From NCBI GenBank assembly GCA_964558295.1, contig CAZLDQ010000005.1:1-57587 (forward strand): DNA of 57,587 bases. Reading direction: 5' to 3'. Origin of the DNA: JBDKTH01 sp964558295. GTDB taxonomy: Bacteria > Planctomycetota > Planctomycetia > Pirellulales > Thermoguttaceae. The translations under genes were made by a program, and so were the position numbers. Positions 25,862-33,998 of the stretch are shown here, in pieces (position 1 is the stretch's first letter; each line of letters opens with the position of its first letter). Below the pieces are notes generated by a model. That model searched no databases. It was given only the letters and a program-made list of their open reading frames with translations, and was not told where the DNA came from.

Positions 25862-28800
25862 TCAATGCCGCAGAAGAAACTCGGGACTGTTGATCAACGC
25901 CCAGGCGAGATCGATCCATACGTCGCGCCCTTTGGCCACTCCGGTCTTGGCGTGTTCCTCTGCGGCCCTGATATCAGCCTCGGTCGGAAACCGTGAAAGG
26001 ATCGTCAAGTAAAGCCTTTCGGCGATTTCCTGTGGTTTGTTGCTTGCGGAGATTAATGCAATCAACTTCGGGCCGCTCTGAAGCTTGTTCTGAATTTGAC
26101 CGGAATTCAACATGTGAAGCCACTGACGCGAGGCAAGCTCGTTGACTCGCTCGCTCTCCGTTCCCGTGGCTCGTGCAGAACGTCCGAACAAAGTGAGGAA
26201 CGTATCGGTGACGCTTCCATCGGCCAACGCCACCGCGGGCATTCCCTTGGGAATATAGGTGAAAGGCTCTGGAACAGCGCTGGTGTACAGGTCCGAACTG
26301 CCGGTGATTTGGTTCACTGCATCGATCAACACCTCGGCCTCCACTCGCCGTAACGGATAGCTGGCGAAATTGGCGGCTGCTTCCGGAGTCTTGAACCGTG
26401 GGATCGATGAGAACTGGTATGTGGTTGAGGTCAAAATCAGACGCTTCAGGTGCTTCAGATTGTAGCCGCTTGAGACGAGTTCCTTCTCCAAATAGGCGAG
26501 GAGTTCGGGATTGCTGGGCGGATTGTCCTGCCGGATATCATCCGGTTCGTGGATAATTCCGCGTCCCATCACCCATGCCCAAGTCCGGTTGACGATGGCT
26601 TTGGTAAACCAGGGATTTTCCGGACGGATCAGCCAATCGGCGAACACCTCCCGCGGATCGCGGTCTGGCGGAATGGTGATCTTGGTGCCGTCGAGAAAAA
26701 CAGCGGTGAGAGGCCCGTTCTCGCTCAGCGGTTGGTCTAACCCCTGCGGGATTTGGTTGGTGACAGCCACCGATTTTACCACGGAGTCGATTCCTGGCGC
26801 CGTACAGCCGGGGATGGCGGCTGAGTGGAGAGGATCCCAGAAGACGATTTCCTCTTTCCACTCGCTGGTGGGTTTGTACCCGACCTGTGAGAAGAACACT
26901 GCCATGCCGGTGCGACGATCTTCTGGCCACGAGTGATCCCGCGTCCCCATCAGTGCCAATCCCACGGCCGCGGCGATGCCCTCGGGGGTCTTGTCCTGGA
27001 TGGCGCGGTAGAAGTTGACCGGCCCCACGCGGAAATTGCTCCCGCTCGACGTGAGCAGTTCCCGGACGAACTGGTCATACGGCTTGTTCCGGGCGATCGA
27101 TTCCCACACCCAGCGGTGATAGGCCTGCGCCGCATTGGGCCAGACCTTGACAGGGAACTCCGCCTTGATTCGCAGGATATCACTCCATTTCATTGCCCAG
27201 TAATCGACATGTGCATACTGCTCCAGCAGACGGTCGATGAGAGCAACTCGCTTGTTCTTGTCCGGATTCTGAATGAACGCCTTGGCCTCTTCCGCACTGG
27301 GCAACTCACCGGTTAGATCCAAATAGGCACGGCGAATAAATACCGCATCCGAGCAAAGAGCCGGCTGAATTCCTAGGGCTTTCAACTTTGCGAATACGAT
27401 ATCATCAATCCGATTCGCCGGCTTTGGCAGGTCGGGGCTCTCCATGATGCTGGGCGCGTTTTTGACGGCAATCAACCGGTAGAGTCTGGCTTTGGCCTGC
27501 TCAGCCAGCGCGCGTTTGTCGTCAGCGCTCTTTTTGGCCGCCACATACGCCGCCCGGGCTTTGTCGGCTTCTGCTTTCAAGGGAGGGACTGCGGCTTCCG
27601 CAGCCTTGGCGGCTTCTTCGGCGGCCAGGTGGTTCTGTTTGGCTGCGTCGATTCGTTTCTTGAGATTTTCCAGGTTCGCCTCGGCCGATTGCTTCCGTGC
27701 TTCGGCTTGGGCCAGCTTTTGCACGGCGTCGTTGGCAGAAATCGCCGCCTTTTCCAGCTTCTGCAGCACGGGGGTCAGGGCTGCCTTGGCCGCGTCGGCC
27801 GCCTTGCGTTTGGCGGCTGCCTCGGCGGCGGCCTGCTGGCTTGCCGCATCGAGTTGAAGGAGATCCTTGGCTGCTTCCTGGGCCGCTTGGTTCGCTGTGA
27901 GGGCGGCTGCCACCTGCTTCTGCGTATTGGCCACGGCCTCCTCGGCCAGTTTCTTCTGAGCCTCCGCTTCGGCCAGCTTCTGGGCGGCGGTTGCGGCCAG
28001 AGCTTGGGCTTGCAATTCGCTTTGCTGGACTTTGGCCAGAGCGGCTTTGGCCGCGTCGGCCGCCTTGCGTTTGGCGGCGGCGTCTTCGGCGGCCTGTTTC
28101 TTCTCAACGTCCGGCTTCGAGCCATCTGCGGCAACTTGCTTGGCCTTGGCCTCGGCTGCCTGGGCCGCTTGTTCGGCGGTTTGCTCGGCGGCAGTTGCGG
28201 CAGTCACTTGGTTCTTCGTGTTCGCCAGAGCCTCGTCAGCCGATTGCTTCTGCGCCTGCGCTTCGGCTAACCGCTTTGCGACGGTTGCGGCCTGCGCCTG
28301 CGCTTGTTGTTCGGCTTTCTGCGCTTGGGCCAAGGCCTCCGCGGCATCGGCAGCCGCTTTGCGTTTGGCGGCTGCTTGCGCTGCTGCCTGATTCTTCGCT
28401 TCGGCCGTCTTTTCCGCGGCTTGGGCCGCTTGCTCGGCTGCTTGGAACGCCCTGTTGGCCTCGGCCAGCTGATTCCTGACGCTTGTCAGAACCGCATTGG
28501 TCGATTCCTCCAGGGCTTCCGCCTCCGCCAGCTTTTTGGCGGCGGCCGCGGCCTGTGCTTGGGCCGTTTGCTCGCCCTGCTTCGCCTGGGCCAGGGCGGC
28601 TTGGGCGGTCTCGGCCGCTTTGCGTTTCGCGGCGGCGTCCTCGGCGGCCTGTTTTTTTTCAATGTCCGGCTTCGAGGCATCCGTGGCCAGTTGCTTGGCT
28701 TTGGCCTCAGCGGCCTGGGCCGCCTGCTCCGCGGCTTGAGACGCTGTCGTGGCGGCGGCCACTTGGTTCTTGTGATTCTTCAAGGCTTCGTCGGCAGCCT

Positions 28801-29479
28801 TCTTCTGCGCCTCGGCTTCGGTCAGCTTCTGCTGGGCGGCATTGGCTTGAGCGACTGCGGGCGGCTCATTCTGTTGGGCACGGGCCAGGGCTGCCTTGGC
28901 CGCGTCGGCCGCTCGACGCAGGACGCCCGCTTGGGTCGTCGCTGTTTCGGCCTCCACTGCCAACTGGTTCGCAGCGGCCCAAGCATTCCTCGCCAGGGTC
29001 TCGGCCTCAACGGCCAGTTTCTCGGCCGCCTCATAGGCTTGTTCGAGCGGGGCTACCTCAGCCCGGGCGTCGGTCAAAGCCTGATCTAGGACCGGCTTGG
29101 CTTTGATCGCGTCGGTCAGGGCCTCCATGGCGGCGGGCACGTTGGCCTCGGCCTGCTTCAACTCTTTTTCACCCAGTTCTCCCGCTAGGTTTTTCGCTTC
29201 CGTCGCCTGTTGTCGTTTGACGTTGGCCGTGTTCCTTGCGCTGGCATAAGCTGCGTCGGCTTTTTGCATGGCGTCTCGGAAGGGCGCGACCGCCGCCTCC
29301 GCCTCCCTGGCGGCCTTCTCGGCGGCTTCGTAGTCAGCCTTCGCCTTGGCTTCTTCGTTTGCCTGTGTTTCTGCGTTGGACTTGGCCTCTGCCGCGACCG
29401 AAAGCGAGTGTGACGACGCCAGTATGAATATGACGAGTGCGAAAGGAAGCACGAAACGGAAAATCGCCGTTACTCTCAT
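25862..29479 (-). CDS. DUF1549/DUF1553 protein with long repeated alanine-rich coiled coil
   Basis: The 1205-residue protein starts at the ATG at 29479 (GGAGGT nine bases upstream; the codon before it is a GTG). A signal peptide (RFVLPFALVIFILASSHSLSVAA) is followed by about 640 residues of Ala/Lys/Glu/Gln coiled coil with internal repeats. The DUF1549 domain spans about 690-900 (DDIVFAKLKALGIQPAL, FIRRAYLDLTGELPSAEEA, WAMKWSDILRIK) and DUF1553 about 955-1190 (ADWLIRPENPWFTKAIVNR, RRVEAEVLIDAVNQITG). Many relatives carry an N-terminal cytochrome c (CxxCH) domain; here no CxxCH is seen and the coiled coil takes that place. Its function is unknown; a surface or periplasmic structural or redox role with DUF1501 is a guess. 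Confidence 0.9.
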   Translation of the reverse strand: MRVTAIFRFVLPFALVIFILASSHSLSVAAEAKSNAETQANEEAKAKADYEAAEKAAREAEAAVAPFRDAMQKADAAYASARNTANVKRQQATEAKNLAGELGEKELKQAEANVPAAMEALTDAIKAKPVLDQALTDARAEVAPLEQAYEAAEKLAVEAETLARNAWAAANQLAVEAETATTQAGVLRRAADAAKAALARAQQNEPPAVAQANAAQQKLTEAEAQKKAADEALKNHKNQVAAATTASQAAEQAAQAAEAKAKQLATDASKPDIEKKQAAEDAAAKRKAAETAQAALAQAKQGEQTAQAQAAAAAKKLAEAEALEESTNAVLTSVRNQLAEANRAFQAAEQAAQAAEKTAEAKNQAAAQAAAKRKAAADAAEALAQAQKAEQQAQAQAATVAKRLAEAQAQKQSADEALANTKNQVTAATAAEQTAEQAAQAAEAKAKQVAADGSKPDVEKKQAAEDAAAKRKAADAAKAALAKVQQSELQAQALAATAAQKLAEAEAQKKLAEEAVANTQKQVAAALTANQAAQEAAKDLLQLDAASQQAAAEAAAKRKAADAAKAALTPVLQKLEKAAISANDAVQKLAQAEARKQSAEANLENLKKRIDAAKQNHLAAEEAAKAAEAAVPPLKAEADKARAAYVAAKKSADDKRALAEQAKARLYRLIAVKNAPSIMESPDLPKPANRIDDIVFAKLKALGIQPALCSDAVFIRRAYLDLTGELPSAEEAKAFIQNPDKNKRVALIDRLLEQYAHVDYWAMKWSDILRIKAEFPVKVWPNAAQAYHRWVWESIARNKPYDQFVRELLTSSGSNFRVGPVNFYRAIQDKTPEGIAAAVGLALMGTRDHSWPEDRRTGMAVFFSQVGYKPTSEWKEEIVFWDPLHSAAIPGCTAPGIDSVVKSVAVTNQIPQGLDQPLSENGPLTAVFLDGTKITIPPDRDPREVFADWLIRPENPWFTKAIVNRTWAWVMGRGIIHEPDDIRQDNPPSNPELLAYLEKELVSSGYNLKHLKRLILTSTTYQFSSIPRFKTPEAAANFASYPLRRVEAEVLIDAVNQITGSSDLYTSAVPEPFTYIPKGMPAVALADGSVTDTFLTLFGRSARATGTESERVNELASRQWLHMLNSGQIQNKLQSGPKLIALISASNKPQEIAERLYLTILSRFPTEADIRAAEEHAKTGVAKGRDVWIDLAWALINSPEFLLRH
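27803..28912 (-). repeat. Four tandem coiled-coil repeats of 98, 87, 98 and 87 codons
   Basis: Within the DUF1549 gene, four units align end to end, each closing with AAAKRK. By hand count they are 98 residues (28912-28619), 87 (28618-28358), 98 (28357-28064) and 87 (28063-27803). The long units contain SKPDIEKKQAAED or SKPDVEKKQAAED; the short ones lack those 11 residues. A fifth, diverged unit follows (from 27802). The alternation shows that a 185-residue pair was duplicated. An 11-residue step is a hendecad, which can be lost from a coiled coil without breaking its phase. Confidence 0.85.
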
Positions 29480-29823
29480 CACAAGTCACCTCCAACAGGG
29501 CCTGAAGGAATAAGAGGCTTTCAGCTTGGCGAAAATGCTCCTCGCCGTTGCACGGGCGGGCATCTGGCGGGCATATCGATTTCACACGGCGGGTGTTTGT
29601 AGGCAGGATCGCGTGGGGCGGGGGGATGGCTCCCCCGTTGTTTCTCATTGTCGTTAGCGGACACCAGACTTGCAAGAGTCTACCGAAGATTCTTTGGAGT
29701 TCACCGCTAACCCGATGGAAGGGGTTGAGCTGAGCCGGGATAACGTCAATCTGACCGGCCTGGAAATTGGGAAGGTCTGCAACCGTGGGCGAATGGCTGT
29801 GCGAGTGCTAATCTGCATGCCGT
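29480..29823. other. 344-base gap between the DUF1549 gene and the esterase gene
   Basis: No convincing gene lies here. It must hold the promoter of the DUF1549 operon on the minus strand, but I see no clear -35/-10 pair. A GC-rich hairpin occurs at 29621-29636 (GGGGGA, loop TGGC, TCCCCC) without a good T tract. A larger branched inverted repeat at 29653-29711 is listed separately. Confidence 0.6.
29653..29711 (+). ncRNA. Possible structured RNA: 59-base three-way junction
   Basis: An outer 8-bp perfect stem pairs GTTAGCGG (29653-29660) with CCGCTAAC (29704-29711). It encloses two arms: AGACT, loop TGCAAG, AGTCT (29666-29681), and CCGAAG, loop ATT, CTTTGG (29683-29697). One G-U pair in the second arm works only for the plus-strand RNA, while both flanking genes are on the minus strand. 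It could be a small RNA, a leader element, or an imperfect palindrome of a DNA-binding or mobile element site. There is no family match I recognise. Confidence 0.3.
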
Positions 29824-30732
29824 TCACGTTCCCCTTGGAACAAACCCTTGCTCTGCCAGCCACTTGAGGGACTGGGTTTGCCAGGCATTCCACATCGGGC
29901 CTTGGTAGCCGTTGAGCCCATGGTCGCCGTGCGGCAATTTCAGGTATTCGGCGGCGACGCCGTGGGCCTTCAGCGCGTCGCAAAACATCTGACTATGCTC
30001 CGGAGAAACGATCCGGTCGTCCTGGGCATGCGCAAGGAACGTGGGCGGTGTCTGGGCGGTCACCTGCTTCTCGTTGGAAAAGAGTTCCACCAGTTCGGGC
30101 GTGGGCGTTGGGCCCAGGAGTGCTTTGCGCGACCCGACATGGCTTTTGTCCCCCAGGGAGATCAGCGGATAGATGAGCACCATAAAGTCAGGCCGGCAAC
30201 TGACGCGGTCGATCGGATCGGCCGCCTGAGGGTTGCCCTGGTCGAAGTGGGTTCCTGTGGAGGAAGCCAGATGTCCCCCTGCCGAAAAGCCCATGATGCC
30301 GATACGGTTCGGATCAAGACTCCACTGCTTGGCGTGAACGCGCACGGTACGAATAGCCCGCTGGGCATCGAGCAGTGGCAGAAACGATCTGCCGTTTGGC
30401 AGCCGATACTCCAGGACGATCCCGGCTAGGCCATGTTGGACGAGCCATTGGGCGATGCCATGTCCTTCCGGGCCCACCACCAGGCTACGGTACCCGCCGC
30501 CCGGACAGACGACCACGGCCGCCCCATTGGCCTTTTCTGGAGGGGGGAGATAGACGGAAATGAAAGCATCCGCCGCCTCGAACCGGCCTTCGTCCACTGG
30601 GGCCCGACCGGCCCAGAGCGGCAGCTTCTCGGGCGCTGCCGCCACGACAACAGGAAGTGTATTCAGTGTCAGGACGGTTGCCACGATGATTCCCAACAGA
30701 ACTCGACAAGGAAGCAGGGGCGAGTGAGTCAC
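29824..30732 (-). CDS. Secreted alpha/beta hydrolase (acetyl esterase/xylan esterase-like)
   Basis: About 302 residues. I choose the GTG at 30732 because CGGAG lies eight bases before it and a signal peptide follows at once (PCRVLLGIIVATVLTLNTLPVVVAAA); upstream ATGs at 30789 and 30843 have no ribosome site. The mature protein has the hydrolase fold: VVVCPGGGYRSLV (oxyanion loop), DPNRIGIMGFSAGGHLAS (nucleophile Ser in GFSAGG), HAQDDRIVSPEHS (acid Asp) and LPHGDHGLN (catalytic His). Relatives remove acetyl groups from xylan or other sugars. It may act with the glycosidases of this organism. Confidence 0.85.
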   Translation of the reverse strand: MTHSPLLPCRVLLGIIVATVLTLNTLPVVVAAAPEKLPLWAGRAPVDEGRFEAADAFISVYLPPPEKANGAAVVVCPGGGYRSLVVGPEGHGIAQWLVQHGLAGIVLEYRLPNGRSFLPLLDAQRAIRTVRVHAKQWSLDPNRIGIMGFSAGGHLASSTGTHFDQGNPQAADPIDRVSCRPDFMVLIYPLISLGDKSHVGSRKALLGPTPTPELVELFSNEKQVTAQTPPTFLAHAQDDRIVSPEHSQMFCDALKAHGVAAEYLKLPHGDHGLNGYQGPMWNAWQTQSLKWLAEQGFVPRGT

Positions 30733-30801
30733 GTGAATGCTCCGAATCTCTGTTAAACCGAGAGCCGGCGATCGTTCTTCGGGCGCCATTGGGTTGGAGA
30801 G

Positions 30802-30823
30802 CAAGCCTATTACAAGCCTATTA
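30802..30823. repeat. Perfect 11-base tandem direct repeat in the esterase promoter region
   Basis: CAAGCCTATTA occurs twice with no gap (30802-30812 and 30813-30823). The upstream copy overlaps a -10-like GATAAT on the minus strand (30820-30825) that would drive the esterase gene, with a weak TTGCAT 16 bases before it. One helical turn between copies is typical of binding sites for OmpR/PhoB-type regulators. Confidence 0.45.
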
Positions 30824-30935
30824 TCCTTCAAGACATCGCCCATGCAACCAAACTACGAGCAAATTAAGGACGTTCTGATGTTTATGGTATGCTTCGCTTC
30901 GAATCTTTTCGCCTTCTTGCAGCCTCCGGACTGCA

Positions 30936-30964
30936 TTGACAAACTTTGGCCGGCCACCTATCAT
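30936..30964 (+). promoter_or_regulatory. Strong sigma-70-type promoter for the hydrogenase gene
   Basis: TTGACA is followed after 17 bases by TATCAT, close to the ideal promoter. The start would be near 30971, about 64 bases before the hydrogenase ATG, exactly at the beginning of an inverted repeat that may be an operator. Confidence 0.65.
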
Positions 30965-30970
30965 ACGGGG

Positions 30971-31000
30971 GTGTTACGAATTGTAAAAACGTAATAACAC
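30971..31000. promoter_or_regulatory. Inverted repeat at the hydrogenase transcription start (candidate operator)
   Basis: GTGTTA (30971-30976) mirrors TAACAC (30995-31000), and the inner TTACG (30974-30978) mirrors CGTAA (30990-30994). The A/T-rich palindrome covers the predicted +1, where a repressor would block transcription. The half sites recall redox-sensing repressor sites only loosely, so the regulator is unknown. Confidence 0.45.
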
Positions 31001-31034
31001 CTGGCGTTTCGCCGAGAAAGGATGGCTGCTTCCG

Positions 31035-32903
31035 ATGACGATCTCCATCGAGTTGAACGGACAACCAATCACGCTGAAAGGGCCTCTGCGACTCTTGAGC
31101 CTTCTTGAGGAGCAGCATCAATCGTTGCATTATCCTCAAGGGTTCGAGGAACTCGGGTGGATCAACAATCCGCGGTGTCCGCTGGTTCATCTGGTGGAAG
31201 TGGACGGCCAAGTGGTGCCGATCGCCGTGTGGGCGGACCGTCTGGTTAAGGAGGGGATGAAGATTCGGACTCGTTCGGCGCAGCTCGACCGGGTGTTGCA
31301 GGAACGGCTTGCACACCTGCGCGACCACCAGCAGTGCCGGTTTATCGCCCAGCTCCAGGAATTTGCGGCCGCCGAGGCCGAATCGAACGGGATGGTCGAT
31401 CTGGAGCAACGGGCTCGGTGGCAATTCGAGCCTCGCGTTTCGTCCCCCTCGGTATTTCATGATCCCAACGTTTGCGTTCGCTGCAAAGCGTGTGTGGACA
31501 CGTGTAACACGATTCAAGGGGTAGGGGCACTTTCGTTTGACGAGGAGCGGGGCGTATTGTTCGACGATGCCAAATGCACACGTTGCGGCCAGTGCATTCT
31601 CAGTTGTCCCATGGGGTTCCGCAAGCTACCGGATTTCGTCGGCCAGATGATGGGCTGCAGGCCCTGCCCCTTCTCGCGTCCCCTGGGCGCAATGCGAGAG
31701 ATCGACGATACCCGTAGGGTCTGGAATGCGCTGAGAGACCCGGAAATGTATGTCGTCGTGGAATTTGCGCCGGCCGTACGGGCAACGTTGGGCGAAGAGT
31801 TTGGGATGGGGCCTGGTACGTTGGTGACGGGGAAGCTGTACGCGGGGCTGCGGCGACTGGGGTGCCGTCAGGTCTGGGACACGAATTTCAGCGCCGACTT
31901 GACGATCATGGAGGAAGGCTACGAACTGCTCGATCGACTCAAGAGCGGCGGTCGGCTGCCGCAGTTCACCTCCTGCTCGCCCGGCTGGATTCGGTATTGC
32001 GAGATCTTCTATCCCGATTTGATCCCCAATCTCTCCACGGCCAAATCGCCGCAACAGATGTTCGGCGCGGTGGCGAAAACATTCGCTGCCGAACGCTTGA
32101 ACGTCGATCCGCGGAAGATGTTCGTGGTCTCGATCATGCCTTGTACGGCGAAGAAGTTTGAAGCGACGCGCGAGGAGATGAATTCTGCCTATCGCTATTG
32201 GTTGGAGAAGGGCAAGGTTCAGGAAGATGAGCGGTTCCAGGACGTGGACGCGGTGTTGACCAGCCGCGAAGCGGCCAAACTGCTGAAGATGGGCAAGATT
32301 GACTTGGCCGTAATGCCGGACGAAGCCCCCGACCCGTTGCTCGGCCAGTACACGGGGGCTGCGCCGATCTTCGGTCGGACGGGAGGGGTAATGGAAGCGG
32401 CGTTGCGAACTGCCTATGAGGTTGTGGCCGGTCAGCCGTTGGAGAAACTGGAGTTCGAGGGGCTTGGCACGCTTGACGGCATTAAGACGGCTACCGTCCC
32501 GGTTGACGGACTCGAGGTCAAGGTGGCGGTGGTCCATGGTTTGGGCAATGCACGTAAGGTTTGCGACTCGGTCCGCGCGGGCGGCGAGTTTGCCGGTTAC
32601 CACTTCATCGAGTTTATGGCCTGCGAAGGCGGGTGCATCGGCGGGGGCGGACAGATCATCCCTACGAACACCGTTGTACGCAAGGCACGCACGAGTGGGC
32701 TCAATCTGGACGATCTCGGGCACGAACTTCGCAAGTCGCACCTGAATCCCGAGGTCCAGCAGGTCTACAAGGAGTTCCTCCAGAAACCCCTGGGTCATCT
32801 CTCGCACCAATTGCTTCATACGGCCTATGTGGATCGATCTCCGCAGACGCGTCCTGCTATGAGCGAGGACCGATCGGTGGGAGGCGACGGGAATGTGCCT
32901 TGA
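31035..32903 (+). CDS. [FeFe]-hydrogenase large subunit-like protein
   Basis: The 622-residue protein has a 2Fe-2S/NuoG-like N-terminus that kept the shape (HLVEVDGQVVPIAV, VKEGMKIRTRS) but lost its cluster cysteines. Two 4Fe-4S motifs follow (Cys147/150/153/157 and Cys181/184/187/191), then the H-cluster domain. L1 is TSCSPGW at 312-318, L2 is MPCTAKKFE with Cys370, and L3 is MACEGGCIGGGGQ with Cys530 and Cys534. Spacing places Ser315 where the second cysteine of TSCCP is a 4Fe-4S ligand in the clostridial enzyme; Cys314, the proton-relay position, is kept. A further CRPC pair is at 208-211. It probably makes or senses hydrogen. No diaphorase subunits or HydE/F/G maturases are in the window. 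Confidence 0.88.
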   Translation: MTISIELNGQPITLKGPLRLLSLLEEQHQSLHYPQGFEELGWINNPRCPLVHLVEVDGQVVPIAVWADRLVKEGMKIRTRSAQLDRVLQERLAHLRDHQQCRFIAQLQEFAAAEAESNGMVDLEQRARWQFEPRVSSPSVFHDPNVCVRCKACVDTCNTIQGVGALSFDEERGVLFDDAKCTRCGQCILSCPMGFRKLPDFVGQMMGCRPCPFSRPLGAMREIDDTRRVWNALRDPEMYVVVEFAPAVRATLGEEFGMGPGTLVTGKLYAGLRRLGCRQVWDTNFSADLTIMEEGYELLDRLKSGGRLPQFTSCSPGWIRYCEIFYPDLIPNLSTAKSPQQMFGAVAKTFAAERLNVDPRKMFVVSIMPCTAKKFEATREEMNSAYRYWLEKGKVQEDERFQDVDAVLTSREAAKLLKMGKIDLAVMPDEAPDPLLGQYTGAAPIFGRTGGVMEAALRTAYEVVAGQPLEKLEFEGLGTLDGIKTATVPVDGLEVKVAVVHGLGNARKVCDSVRAGGEFAGYHFIEFMACEGGCIGGGGQIIPTNTVVRKARTSGLNLDDLGHELRKSHLNPEVQQVYKEFLQKPLGHLSHQLLHTAYVDRSPQTRPAMSEDRSVGGDGNVP

Positions 32904-33372
32904 TGACGGAGCGGAATGGGATGACCAGCCGTGGCGAATTCGGGGATCGGCGCCGGACCGTTTTGGTGCCGAGTATCGCCGGCAGCTTCTCTTGCTCAAC
33001 CGGGAACGGATCGAATTCTCTTACGTGAAAGCTCGAGTCAATGGGCTTGAGGCTCCGATTATCTTGGTGCTCGATCTCCAAGACGACCGTGCCGCCTGCT
33101 TGTCGCACCGGCTGGGCATGTCTTGGGAACAGATTGAGGAGTGTCGCGACGGATGCCGTGACCTGGAGGTGGTTCCCGTTCATGTGGCCGCAGTCCCTCC
33201 GTGTACAGCGATCTGCCTGGTCGGGCCGACGACCCCCAAGAGTCCGCAGGGGATTGTCAAGCCTTGCCCGACGGGGACGTTTCGCGTGATTGCCATCGCT
33301 GCGGGCGGCAATTCGTTTGCCGATTTCCCATTGCCTCCCGAGTCGTGCCTCGATCAGGACGGGTCAGCCTGA
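32893..33372 (+). CDS. Small unknown protein translationally coupled to the hydrogenase
   Basis: I do not recognise this 159-residue protein. It starts 11 bases before the end of the hydrogenase gene, in another frame, with GGGAGGCGACGGGA as a purine-rich ribosome site. It has no signal peptide or membrane segment. The sequence has a hydrophobic core strand (APIILVLDLQD), several cysteines (CLSHRLG, EECRDGCRDLE, PPCTAICLVG, VKPCPTG) that are not in a standard iron-sulfur pattern, and a Gly/Pro-rich C-terminal part. Codon use is like that of its neighbours. The overlap suggests it is made together with the hydrogenase and may assist or regulate it; this is inference. Confidence 0.7.
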   Translation: MCLDDGAEWDDQPWRIRGSAPDRFGAEYRRQLLLLNRERIEFSYVKARVNGLEAPIILVLDLQDDRAACLSHRLGMSWEQIEECRDGCRDLEVVPVHVAAVPPCTAICLVGPTTPKSPQGIVKPCPTGTFRVIAIAAGGNSFADFPLPPESCLDQDGSA

Positions 33373-33998
33373 TTGAGGCACGCTCGTCATCGCTCAGGTT
33401 GCGTCGTTTGAAGCGATCGGGCAGGAAAGATCCAGGACGATCAGCGATTTGTCGCCGTGCCGCAAGGAGGAGAATCCGGCCTCATACAAGGGCGTCGAAG
33501 TCCAGCCGGTTCTCGTGCGGATCAGTGCGCCAATGAGCCAGGCGTATGTTGTGAAACCGGAGAGTGACCACGGGCGGGAGTTGTTGGTTCCCGGGGCGAG
33601 GGTGGGCATCGAGAGGGACGAATGCTTGTCGCCCGGGCGGGATGTGTGCATCGTCACGCTTGCAGGAGGCGACCAACAATCGTAAAGGGCGGTGCCCAGG
33701 GCGTGCTGATCCGCGTGCAAGACGTGCCACAGGTCGAGTTCGTGTTGGAGAAGACAGTTCACTTCGACCAAGGCAAGGGCAAGAGCTCGATGACGATCTT
33801 CTCGCTCGTGGTGGTGCCGCTTTTGTTCAGGCTCGTGGTTGACGCTGCCGCCTTCCTACGCTGGTCGCTGTTTCGTACCCAGGAGGAAACGCCGGAATCG
33901 GCGAAGTGTTCATGAGGGGTGGGCGAATTCACGGAGGCACGAGCCCGAACGCGGCACAAGTGCCATGGCAAGACTGTCGGGGGAAATGCGGACTGGTG
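33373..33998. other. 626-base stretch without a confident gene
   Basis: The best open frame is on the minus strand at 33394-33771 (125 codons, roughly 78 percent G+C at third positions), which looks coding by composition but matches nothing I know. Just upstream on the same strand, 33759-33971 continues in another frame with similar composition, so a frameshifted or decayed gene is possible. Plus-strand frames at 33449-33685 and 33622-33915 overlap it and look like shadows. No promoter or terminator stands out. Confidence 0.4.

Noticed and set aside
27800..28912. Repeats considered as a possible CRISPR array
   Set aside because: The unit is near 290 or 260 bases, in frame, and encodes a coiled coil. 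There are no short repeats with unique spacers.
30802..30823. Direct repeat as a Pho box
   Set aside because: The spacing fits but the bases do not match the CTGTCAT-type half site, so only a generic regulator site is claimed.
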